Positions 12,251-24,243 of a stretch of 64,000 bases of DNA are shown here, in pieces (the stretch's first letter is position 1; each line of letters starts with the position of its first letter). Where the stretch lies: positions 9,521,001 to 9,585,000 of the forward strand of contig CM055605.1 of NCBI GenBank assembly GCA_029379385.1, in the 5' to 3' direction. Under the pieces are notes generated by a model. The model was not told where the DNA came from. It searched no databases and worked only from the letters and a program-made list of their open reading frames with translations. The position numbers and the translations under genes were made by a program. Source of the stretch: Quillaja saponaria (taxonomy: Eukaryota; Streptophyta; Magnoliopsida; Fabales; Quillajaceae).

Positions 12251-14740
12251 ATAGTAGAGTTGAAAATGTTCTGTTAAAGCTGGATTTGACCAGGTTGAGA
12301 TGTCTTTCACATGGATGACTAGCAAATGGTTTTTCCTTTGGACCTGTAAAAATTTTGATGCCAAAATCAGTACTTGATTAGAGAATATAAGTTAAAAGCT
12401 ATAAAAGAGTAGGGTTTAAGAGGATAACTTAATGTAGGTTTCGGCCCTTTATATAGAATATTATAGTCAATGAGATTGTGTCACATGTAATATCATTAAT
12501 CAGATAGTTATGATGACAGTTACAGTTATGATAAGATATGATGACATCTGTTACAATATTAAGAGATATTAATTATGTCAATTATAGTTCAGATCAACTT
12601 ATTATACTTGATCCCATCACGTGGAATAACATTAATAAATTGTTATAATCCAGTATTATCACTAGTCCTCTGAAAACGAGTTTAATAAGCAAAGGGATTT
12701 GAACTACATGTTATGGACCATATACTTGGATTGTGTTCCCTGTTTGCGGGATTCAAATTTTGTGCTAAATTTGTTTTGAAATTTTGGTGCTATCAATGAT
12801 GTGATGCACTGCTGGTGTGATATTTTTATCATATATTTCATCTTATAACTTACTTCGATCTACTCTACGTTATAACTGCACCACCTTATTACTCTCGTAT
12901 TTTTTGTGCAAACTGAGAAGTTCGAGCTTGCTGTGATAAGAGTTTGTATAAAATTTTCTCCCACTGATAGGGTATTAATAAACAATTGTATTTAAACTGT
13001 AGTGAAATTAATAACATGCCTTGATTTAAGCAATATGAGTGAAAATCCTAGATTGTTGCTGATTTTGTAGCATTCTGGATGAAAACTCAAGATTGTTAAT
13101 GATGTATTGGCTTCGTAGCCACTTGATTTGTCTAGGTGTTTTGCTCGGGCATTGAGCCTGTACTACGTACATCGAATGTGACTATAAGCATTCTATTTGT
13201 GTCATCTTCTTGAGCTCTCTCTCCAAGTCGAGTGAAAACTTGGTACCTTTGGCTATTTAGTCTTCAAGGGGTCCTGCTGACAAGCTGCTTATTACCTCTA
13301 CTCGGAATCAAGTTATTTAGCTCGGACCTTTATAGTCATTAGTTGAAAAGCTGTATATGGGCTCTTTTGAGTTGTTTGTTACAACAATAGATGGTAGCCC
13401 CTTTCGTGTTAAAGGCGATAAGCTAATCTTGATTCGGTGACTTCATGCACAAAGAATTTCCTAAAACAAATTTATAATTGCAACTGAAAAACCACTCAAC
13501 AAGAAACTCATTAAATCTACATATGTGAGAATATATTGCTTAAGATAATAATCAATAATATTTATAAAAAAAAACTCATATAAACTCTTGGTTTACCATT
13601 CATAGAGTGCTAGCTGTTTGATTTTAAGATTTTTTTTTCTCGAAACTGTATGTAAGGGAAGGAACACTTTCCTTTTACGGTTGTTACTTTGCCTCTTTAA
13701 TTTTTGCTTTTTTTGTACTACGTTGTATATTATCTATATTTTTTACTTTTTATGTACTAAGCAGTATGTTAAATTACTTAAAACATTTATCAAGCATCAT
13801 TAATAAGTAAGACTCAGTTCAGTCAGTTAACTTGAGTTTGAGAATATATGACAGATAAGTATTTCGAATTGGTCGTAGTCAAAGCCATAAATTCGTAAAA
13901 ATAAATTCCATGGAGATAACAAATATTTGTAAAGGCAAATTGTTAGGACACAAATTCGTATTAAAAAGCCATACTAGCCTAACATATTTTATGCATAATC
14001 ACTTATGATTTCTACTTATTTTTTTTAATAAGGATACTTGTATAAATTTTATTAACATGCAATTTATAAAGTCTATAGATATATTCGTAAAATTTCAAAA
14101 TTAATTAGGCCATCTATATGAAAATATAGATTTAGGGCTTACATGTGAGTTTTTTAGAATCATACAAGTAATTTATATAAGACTATAAAAACCTGGGGGT
14201 CTATGTACAATTATTCCAAAGCATTTAGGTGATTAACATGAAGTTATCAATGTATTTGTAAAATACAAAATATTTTATGGTAACTCTGTAAATTACTAAA
14301 GATTTGGGTCACTTTTAATTATATAAAGTTTCAGGCCAAATATTAAAATATGTAATAATTTAGGTCAAATTTGTAAAGCCTTACATAAATATATAAAACA
14401 TTTGGGGTAGATATGCAAAATATAAAAAAGTTAGGGACAAAATAACAATTATGCAAACCTGGATTGGGCTGGGTTGGAACTAGATTTGAAGCTAGGCTAA
14501 CAAATCCAGGTTGTTATTATTTGGATCCGAGTTAAATGTCTAGATCTAGGCTACTGAACCATAATGCAAGCTGCCTCTTACAACAATGTGTGTTGCCTCC
14601 TTTGGTGGCATGGTCAGCGACGCCTTGATTAGGAGGTAATCCCATATGCTTCTATGGTTTCACGGGTGGATTTGGTTTATCAAAAAATATTTAAAATGAC
14701 AAGGAATTTGATGACAATGACAAAGGAGGCGTGACCTCCA
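12251..14740. other. Non-coding spacer with likely old retroelement debris
   Basis: I see no intact gene. Parts of 12260-13440 have LTR-like composition, for example the tttatata promoter-like stretch near 12450 and moderately GC-richer text at 13100-13440. No terminal repeats or coding motifs could be assigned. The 61-codon open frame at 13618-13803 is a low-complexity, T-rich artefact. Confidence 0.45.
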
Positions 14741-14744
14741 CCGA

Positions 14745-14842
14745 GCATGGTGGCGGGTTACTGGTGTAACCCAGGTGAGGCTGACGTCATTTTAGGCAGT
14801 GAAGGCTATTTTCATGTTAATTGGGAGTTGTATCTTGGACAA
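14745..14842 (+). mobile_element. Ty1/copia remnant, left piece (RNase H region)
   Basis: The sequence up to 14842 can be read as a decayed stretch of the copia RNase H domain just before the SWKS-type motif. The remainder of the same domain resumes at 19241, after a 4.4 kb insertion. Frameshifts are present. The left limit is not visible because similarity fades. Confidence 0.5.
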
Positions 14843-17800
14843 TGTCACGACCCAAAACTCAGGCCGTAACAAGGGTAATACCCAAGACAAGTCGAGACTC
14901 ACCTTGGGTTAAGCTTGCCTCACATAAATAAAATCAAAGTACAAGAAAACAGACAACTAAATAGTTGAAAAAAAAATAATAATAACAACCTTCCCGAAAT
15001 CTAGTGTAACAGTGGAGCAATATTCTAAATAAATACAGTCCTCAGTTGTAGAAGAGAGAACTGTTGGCACTTGTAAGATTCCAAACAAAGATACAGATGA
15101 ATCAAGTATCTACAAAACTAGGAAATAAAGTAGAATAAGCTTAAACAAGCTTAGTGAGTTAGGAAATGCAACATGTAGTAGGGAATAGACAGACAACAAA
15201 AAAATTTATGCTACATGTTATGCACATTTAACAAATGGCATCCTATAAAACTTTCCATATTATATTATAAGAATGTTTAAGGAAACGTTGTTATTTACTT
15301 TTTAAAATATAACAGTTTAGCAAAATTCTCTTTTAATGCTAGTTTTCTCAAAGTTCACAAGTCTAATTATTATTATTTTTAAAAAATCCCTAGTATGGTG
15401 CTAAGAGTACAAAGCTCAATCACTCAAGAAGTCATCCTTTAGTATTTCAATATCCTAAGTGAACCTTAAATGGTTACCACAATGTCAACTTGATTAAAAT
15501 CTAAATCTTATGAAACTAATAAATTCCTAAAAGACATAACTTAAAACCTCAAAATAGAATACATATAACTTAACAGTCATTAGAAAGAAAAATTTTAAAC
15601 AAACTAAAATAATTGAAACCTAAAAGCTCTTACACCCAAAAACTAAAATTGATCTATTAATTAAAAAAATCTAAATCCCATCATTGAAGATCATCTCGAA
15701 AAGTAATATTCATGGTATCCAAAATTTCTGGTAAGCTGACACTTTAACTAGTAAACATTTTATATACCATAGCTATGCCTATTATTCTAACCAAATTTCA
15801 CAAGCCTAAACTTGTATTACTAGACAATGATTCTAGCAAAGAAACCTCTACTAAATACAAACCTATACTATCAATTAAACCTCTAAATATCAAGAACAAA
15901 TTCTAAATCAAAAGTTCAAGATTCCACCCTCAAGATCCATCCACCTAACTGGACAGCTATCATGATATTATTGAACCTTAAAAGATCAACAACCTTAACA
16001 CTTCTACCTAATCCAACTTAAATTCAAATCATAAATATCTTGAATTGCATCATATAACCAAGCTAGTTACCCCATCCACTAGCATTAGCCAAGTGATCTA
16101 AAACTTCCTCAAAACTTCAATGACAATAACCAATTGATATATTCCATAGGTCCACAATTTACCTCATTTCTAAACAACTCTCACTAAGAACTGCAACCTA
16201 TAATATAAGTAAATTAACAATAGAAATTCAATGAAGATATCAACTTGTAAACCAAATAGACTTCTAACCAAAACCACCCCAAAATTCTCGCAATAAATAA
16301 TTCGAATGAACATTCCTCCACAACAATCCACTAGAGAATTCAACCTTAATAAATTATATAGTTGATAAACAATATCAATTCACATATAAGAATACACCCT
16401 AAATTGTATTATCCACATACGACCCCATTAGATAACAAAGCTATAATCAAAGGTACTCCTACACCATACTACCTTTACAACATTACTTCACAAATTTTCA
16501 AAAAAAACCTCATTCTTCTCATTCTTTTTTCGTAGCTTAGAAAATTCAATAAATTTGAATAAAACCATCAACTAACATCCCAAAATATAATATCAATCAT
16601 TAATGTTCACTTCACAAATCTGAGTTATTCACAAAGAAAAATACAATTACCATGAATATATTTCAAACCTCTTATAATAAATAAACACATAACTCATCCA
16701 AAGTTAAACAAGTTAAGCAAAAATCATTTAATCTAGTAAACAACTAATTGTACAAGACTAACATAAAAGCATAATAAAATAATTATTGGAATAATTCATT
16801 TAAAACTCATGAAGATCTAGAATTTAGGAGGCAAGAAACATAAAATGACATGTTTTATAATACCTTTTACTTTATAGAATATTTTATTTAACTATAGGCA
16901 TAAGCTTTCTTTGAATATCTAATTTAGAAAACAATCGTAAGACATTAAACAATGAGGATTCCAAGGCAGAATGTCATAAATGAACCAATGGGCACCCAAC
17001 CCAAAGGTCAGCATTAGCCCTGCTGACTAGGCATCCAAATCCATATCAATCCCATCATATCTAAACAATTCTCATCCACGTGCTTGGCTGAGCACGAGGT
17101 TAGCATCACCCTTGCTAGCTAAGATAGAAGAAAAGTGCACCAAGGCTAATAACACCGCTGTTAGCTACGGTATTCTAACAAGGTTTCTTCCAAAAACTAA
17201 GTTCCATCAAAACAAATTATATCTTCTCATAAAACAATATAAGATGTATTCGAAAATATCTTATTCCAAACTAAATATTGAACACCATGATACAAGTGGA
17301 TTACATATTCTAATAAAATCACTTTCCAAAACAAAATGAAAAAGTTTGAAAAATGCTATTTATTCTGAAATATTTTTCTCTTAATTTTTCATAAACAACT
17401 TATTTTATATCAACATCTCATAAACAAATTCTTTCATTTCAATTTCTCAAATCTAAAGCAAAATCATAACCAAGATTTCAAAACCTCAAGTTCTCAAATC
17501 AAATCCCACACTCAAAGTCATCCACAATTTCAAACTATTATTATATTTCCAAAAAGGCGAACTAATTGTCAAAAATTCATATTATAAAAATAAACTCAAT
17601 TGACATTATAAAATTATTCATCAAATGAACTTCAAATATATATTCAAACCTTATCCCAAAAGTAACTAATGTAGATGCAAATATAATATGAATAACAATT
17701 AGTTTCTAAATTTAGATACTCTCTTAAAAATAAGACATTTTATAACGAAACGTCAATTCAATAAACCAAATAAGAGAACCTATATTATAGCAAATATAAA

Positions 17801-19240
17801 CTTCAAAGATGTATGTTCCCGAAGTTAGATTCAAATGTAAGTTTTCCAACTTTAAAGTAATTTTGTTTACATTTATTTTCAATTTCAAGAAAAGAATTAT
17901 TCACTAAAATAAAATATATAAAAAATCATACTAGATTTATAAAATTGTGCCAAATGTTATAACTACCCCTCACATCGACTAAGCAAAACTAACCAATATC
18001 GAATAAAATCCAAGCACATGAGCACACACGATTATTCTGGTGAAATCCGAGCCACTTAAAAAGATTAATCCTATCAGTGGATGAACATATAACCATCAAT
18101 ATAATGACTGACAATGAAAGTTTTTAAGAATTGGAGCAAAGAGCTATAAGTAACAAATGATTTGATTTGAAGTAGTATAACCATTTCTTTAAAAATAATA
18201 ACAATAATAATAAAATGTTCACCACTATATCAAAATTTGAAATCTTATGATGTAGAAATATTTACTTATTAATAATATTACCATAATTATTATAGAGTAA
18301 AACAAACAAAAATAATGAAACTTTCAAACTTGAATTCTATTATCTATAATGGTGAGCCCAATCATAAGAAAATTCAAATCAAAGTACTTTTGTTGTAGCA
18401 ACCATTAAAATATTAAGATTTAAGCAAATAACTATTGGTCTTTCAATTAAACTTCAAGAAAGCAAGTAAATTAGAATGGAAAACAATAAATCATTTTAAT
18501 AAAGATTAAAATAAAAATTCTCAACCAATTCTAGATCTGAAAATTAATCAAATATATATATATATATAGTACTAGGATGTGAAGGAAAAGACAATAATTT
18601 AGTAGGATTCTTACTTACCCAGGTGAGATTCATAGTAGATAATCATTCAAAATCACCAAGTCTTTGTAAAGCAAGAGATCTACCAAACTTCATATATCAA
18701 CGGTGGAAAATTTTCTCTACAAGTAATTATGGGAGATATGAATAAATGGGTATGGGGATGGGCTAGTTGATTTTGGCAATGGTTGGTACAAGGACAAGAA
18801 AAGTAAAGCAAAGGAAAAAAAACTGGGAGGAAGAAAAAGAAAGAAAAGGAGAAAGGAAGTAAAGCTTCCTCTGTTTTGCTTTTTCTTTTGCTATGCCAGA
18901 GGGATTGTAGGGGAAGGGGAAGGGAAAAAAGGTGAGGAAGGGATGATTTGACCAAAACGCCATCCCTTGTCTCTTTCTAAATTGTTTTTTTTTCTTAACC
19001 AACACATATTTTATGTTATAATAGATATATTACATATATATATATATATAATAAAAATATTCTTATATATTCATTGAAAATGACATAATATCAAAAGAAA
19101 AGTAAAACTTAATTTGAATTAATTTTGATAAATCTAAATTCAAATAAAATGCTGAATAAAATTATAGTTTAATTTTATAAAAATATTTTTCTAACGTCAG
19201 TTAGAATTATTAAATATAAACTAATACACATGGTGTAACA
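14843..19240. mobile_element. Solo-LTR-like element, 4.4 kb, inserted in a copia remnant
   Basis: It begins TGTCACGACCC and ends GGTGTAACA, so it has TG...CA termini. It is flanked by gacaa (14838-14842) and gaaaa (19241-19245), a 5-bp target duplication with one mismatch. Joining the flanks restores continuity of the copia RNase H frame, which supports the boundaries. The interior shows no gag-pol motifs and is AT-rich, with a purine-rich tract at about 18790-18950. TGTCACGACC starts are common in plant Ty3/gypsy LTRs. 4.4 kb is long for a solo LTR, so an internally deleted element is an alternative. Confidence 0.6.
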
Positions 19241-20501
19241 GAAAAGTTTCAAGCAAAAGCTTCTTCCATTATGCAAGCTGAGTATATTGCTTCTTAAGGA
19301 GCATTCAAGCATGGTATGTAATTGAAGAACATGATAATTTATCTAATGTGGTTGATTCGATCTCTAAGCCACTTAAGACCTATTGTGGTAATAGTTCTAT
19401 TATGTTCTTCTTAGAATAATAAGATTTCTAGTGCATTGAAAGGCATAGATGTAAAATATTTGTCGACCAGGAATTTTGTAAAAAATAAATAAATAAAATG
19501 AGACACTATGTTTGAAAATATTATTACAAAGAAAATGTTAGTAGATTCTTTAACTAAGGGATTGAGAACTAGGATTTTCAAAAGTCATGTTGATAGCATA
19601 AGTATTGTGCATTCCTTTGATGCATTTGGTTAGTATGAGTTTGCCTTGTTTTGTTCAAACTAACCACCATATTGTATATGTTGTTTTGAAACCCATGTTT
19701 TATTTACATCATTTAGAGGATATGTTATATTAAGAAGAATAATCATTATTTCATTATGATATGATTTATATTATATGTACACTGTATGATATAGATATAT
19801 AACATTTCGTTGCATTAAAATTTGAAGACTTGTTATCTATCTTAAGTATGACTTTTTTGTCAATTTGGGGTATGTCCTTAAAATAGAACTGTTAGATATC
19901 TCGATATGATGTTTGAGCAGACATATAAGCTTAAATTAAGCTTATGTGATTTCTAATGTTTCTTCAAATCATTTAATTTATAATGAAATCACTTGGAGGA
20001 CTGACAATGAAAATAGCATATATTGATCACAGTTAGATGTTATTTCTTTCTACACTACCACATCTAGATTTTTTGTTGATTATGTTATTGGCATTTGTAA
20101 CCATGGACTGGTGTTGTGTTGTTTAATGGTTGCAATGATCATCATAATTTGATATTGATAACTTAGTTGAGCTAGATTGTTTAAGGTTTAGTCTCAGGAC
20201 TAGAGTTTTTCAAAATTATGATCACGTGAAAGTTATACCTTTCTTGAGAGTAGTTTTTCTTAAATATATTTTTATAACTATAATTAATGTTGTCTAAGTG
20301 GGAAAATGTTAAAAAATTTATGTGTGGGCTGTCATTAATTATATGATTTTAGTTTTAGCAAAACAGGTTAAGGTGTGGTCCAATTGTGACAGGCTTGTTA
20401 GAGCTCAATTGGTTGGGGTTCAAGCACACCTATTTGTTTGTATGATATACATTGACAGTAAATGTAGATCGAGTGTCTTAAGAAGCCTTTAATAGGAGGG
20501 T
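19241..20501 (+). mobile_element. Ty1/copia remnant: RNase H tail, polypurine tract, 3' LTR start
   Basis: Pieces of the copia polyprotein C-terminus are readable in shifting frames: MQAEYIAS, VVDSISKPLKTYCGNSS, and DVKYLSTRNF followed by LVDSLTKGL. All are typical of the RNase H end of copia pol. Several stops and frameshifts make it non-functional. A polypurine tract (aagtgggaaaatg, 20296-20308) directly precedes a TGTT LTR start at 20307. The LTR is interrupted at 20502 by another element and continues after 23484. Confidence 0.82.
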
Positions 20502-23479
20502 TGTAACACCTTACTCCCTTAAACCTTGACTTAATTTCATTAATGTCTAAATTAAATAGTAATTACTCCTTAATTACCAAAGAGACCAAAGCTTCCTTTT
20601 ATTCCTTTAATTCTTAAACAAATTAGTTACTTTCGTTACCAAAATTTTTCTTTTTCTTTTTATTCTTCTAGGACCGAATTCCTTAAAATAGATCACCAAG
20701 TTTCTTCCATCTACTCTTAAGGCCAAATTCCACCTCTTTTAATTAAGTGATAATTTATTCTTTATTTGTTACGAAGAACATGTTCCATAAATTTTCTTTT
20801 TAATTAAATGGTCCTTTTAATGACACTTATTACAAGACACACTTTAACTTACTTAATTTACCTCCTTCAAGTCTTATATTTTATTACTTTATATTTCTAA
20901 TAGAATTTTCGTTAAGTCCTTAACATAACTAACTCATAGACTTAGGATTTTATTAATTCTCAACATATTACCCAATTTAGTTCATATTCAATACTTAGAT
21001 TAATTCATATTCCTTATTAATTTCCCTTCTTACATCTTAAACCTTTTATTAATTTACTGAATTAAATTGGTTAGATCTTGTAAACTAGAATTAATTCACA
21101 TCTTCCATGTTCTTAATTTATTTACTACCTTGTTAGTACTTTCTTATTAAAGCTACATGTCAAATTACCTATTAATATTGCTATTGATTTTATTTACCCA
21201 ATTTTAGTCTTCCATGACCGATTAGTACTAGACACCTTAACCAATTCTTTCTACCTTGCATTTTACTATTTGTTTCATTTGTTCTTTGTTAATTGTCATC
21301 CTTTCTTCTTGCCTTAGCTGAATTTGACACGTCCTTTGTCTAAAGACTACTTGGCCAAATTGGACACTCATTTCTTCTTGGGATTTCTTCTTGGCCGAAT
21401 TGACCATATGGACATTCAAGGTTTACAAAAGAGATATAGTCCCCTATTTCATTCATTTACATAGTACACATTATTTACATGGATTTTATACTAAGTTTGG
21501 GTCAAAGAGGAACTTTTACAAGTATTTTACAAATTCCCTTTAGATAACTAGTCTAAGTCCAAACTAGATACATATTTACATACTTATGGCCATCACTTGA
21601 TTTTCCTTTGCTTCTCCTAGAATCCAATGGCCGTGACTCCAAAATTTCTAGACCATTTTCCACTTAGGTTAGCAGAATCACACAAATGGCCGTGATAAGG
21701 CTATCCTCATCACCCTTTTCATACCACCAATTTACAACTTGCCACCTTTCAGTAACATACACAATACCCTTCTCCAAAGAATTTCAAAATACAAAGGTAC
21801 TTTGAATTATATTTACTTCCATGAAAGCTTAATTCTACTGCACATCAAGATTGAAGAAAAGTGAGTAGAACCTCAACAAGTATTCACACAAGCAACACAA
21901 TATATCTTGATGGTAGTTTTAGAAATATAGGAATATGCAAATACAAAATTCATCATTTTCCTCTTTTCCACTCCTTAGTAACCTTCTTGAACCGTTCATG
22001 CAAACCTGAGGCTGCCTTACAAGGACTTCGATGTACCACATATACCAATCTCTCATATTTATGGCACCACCTCTCAATAGTAGGATCCATACTATCGTTT
22101 GGACATCATTCTAGATGCTTGGAAACTTCGGCCGACATGAACTCAAGACAAGTTACTATAATTATTATCCTTTTCTTTTTTCTTTAAATTTCCTAAAAGG
22201 GAATCATTTTCCTCATTTTCCATTTTATATGTATGAATGACATAAGAATAGCATGAAGAATATAAGAGTAATAAGAAACTAAATTGCAAAGCAAGAATGA
22301 AATGGACAAAGAATGCATGAATTCTTGTCTAATACCCTTAGCTTTTATTTTCTTTTTCTTTTCTCTTACCCCTCCTCCTTTCTTTTTCCTCTCAGTTTTC
22401 TCATTCTCTTTCCTTGCTCGATTTTCCTTCTCTTTCTTTCCTTCTACGGTTTTTCTCATCTTCCCTTTAGCTCATTCCTTTCTTTCTTTCCTTGCTTCGT
22501 TTTTTCTTCTTTCTTTTCTATAGTTTACAATTTTGTTTTTCTTCCTTCTAGGTTATGGTTTTGAGTCTTTAGGTGGGTGTGTTTGTGTTTTAGGTTTGTC
22601 TTCTAGCTTCGGAGTGTTTACCATTAGCAAAGGAATGTGTATGTGTGTAATGTTGCATTGCCGGTTTTGATATAAGAGTCTAACCATTTGACTTCTACTC
22701 CGTTAATGATACTAATCATTCCTACTTTATCTTGTGCACTAGTTTTCTTCCAAGTATGCACTCTCATTTACACTTAACTCTTTTTTCTTAGTTCACTTTC
22801 CTCTAGTCTGGAGACGGTATGTAATTTATTCAATTATGGAATCATGAATAGTCATTGATTCACTCTATACATAGTAATCTATATTTTTAAAAAGTTTCAC
22901 CAAGAATTCAAATTAACCCGATATTTTGATATGATATTTTATTGTATGAATGAAATTTTATATAATTCTAAATGGAATTAGTTTACTTATACATGGCTAG
23001 CCACCTATTCACTTATTTCTCATATGCTTATTGCACCTGACCTCTTGCATTAAATATAAACTTTTCACCTATGTATTTCTAATTAATGCATTCACACCCT
23101 TGTTTTCTTCACCCCCATGATTTTGGTAGGCTATTTTTCCTAGATTGGTTCCTTTCTTGTTTCATTCGAACCATTCCCTAACTATTTAGTTCTATATTTA
23201 CATGTTGAAAACGATGATATCATGGTGATGTCACCCTAATGATAACTCTATCCTTCAATATTGACTAAATTAACTAAATGATGATGTCATCATAATATTA
23301 TTATATGATGTCATGATAATTTCACACTTTCCATATTTAGAAATTTACCTTAAAATTCTCTAATTTAAATGCATGAAATATTCATGAATTAAACTAATTT
23401 TCCAATACTTACATGCTTAACTGTAACTAACATGTGTTTAATCTAATTAAAAGAGATGCAATTTTTTAGAGGTGTTACA
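20502..23479. mobile_element. Solo LTR, 2.98 kb, nested in the copia 3' LTR
   Basis: Its termini are TGTAACACC and GGTGTTACA (TG...CA). The flanks are agggt (20497-20501) and agggc (23480-23484), a 5-bp target duplication with one mismatch. There are no coding motifs. The open frames of 80-108 codons inside come from a C/T-rich tract at 22340-22560 and are not credible genes. TGTAACACC starts are typical of large plant Ty3/gypsy LTRs. The lack of an internal region suggests excision by LTR-LTR recombination. Confidence 0.75.
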
Positions 23480-23484
23480 AGGGC

Positions 23485-24243
23485 TCTTAAGATTTAATCA
23501 TAAATAGGCTAAATCTTCTCTACTCTCATCTCCTATTGAAAGCTGCTAGCATATTGTTTTCCCTACCATCGATGCCCAACATAGCACCAAATACTCTCAC
23601 ATCCTTGTAAGTAATCTATCACTATAAGTAATATATTATAGGACTTATTTAAAATAGCAAAAAAAAAAGTAAGACTTATCTTTAATTTTGCTTATAATTT
23701 TCATTGATTATTTTACTAAAAGAGACCACTTGCATGAAGGTTTAGTGTTGAAATTATTTGAAGGAACTATTGGGAAATGCTCTTACATTGGATGCTATAT
23801 CATTCACAGAAATAGAGCCAAGGGCGTAAATTGACAATGTGTTCCGCTAATAGAATTGAAGTATATATGCGAAGAGAATGTGTCAATATAATTAACTAAA
23901 ACAACAAAAATACCCATAAATTCTCAAGATATCAAACTTTTGGATTTAAGTTTTTTAAATAATTTCTATTCTCGACATGAATAATATGTTTTTTAACTAA
24001 TTAGTAAGATAATTAATTGATATGTCGTGTGTAAGCTCTCATGAAAACGTACTACTATTAAACTGAAAAAAAAAAGAAAAAAAAACAAGAAAATGTCCAA
24101 ATCACTTACCAAATACGAGTTAGGCAAGTCTTTGACAAGTTTAATTAGGATGTTGACTAGTAATAATAATTTTCAAAATTTCAAACTAATGAAGGGACAG
24201 GCAATTAAAAACTTGCCAATACTTTTCATTTGCGTAGAGACCA
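23485..24243. other. End of copia LTR, then FMO-C upstream region
   Basis: The first 130-150 bp continue the interrupted copia LTR. From about 23700 the sequence is homologous to the FMO-B upstream region. The TATA-containing segment present in FMO-B is missing: B reads cttatatatagagggacaag where C has a gap and then gaagggacaggc. No G-box was seen either. Confidence 0.55.

Noticed and set aside
18680..19005. Minus-strand frames rich in Phe/Pro/Ser
   Set aside because: Produced by a purine-rich tract in an LTR-like element, not a gene.
22193..22564. Overlapping open frames rich in Phe/Ser/Leu or Lys/Arg/Glu
   Set aside because: They arise from a C/T-rich tract inside a solo LTR; low-complexity composition explains both strands.
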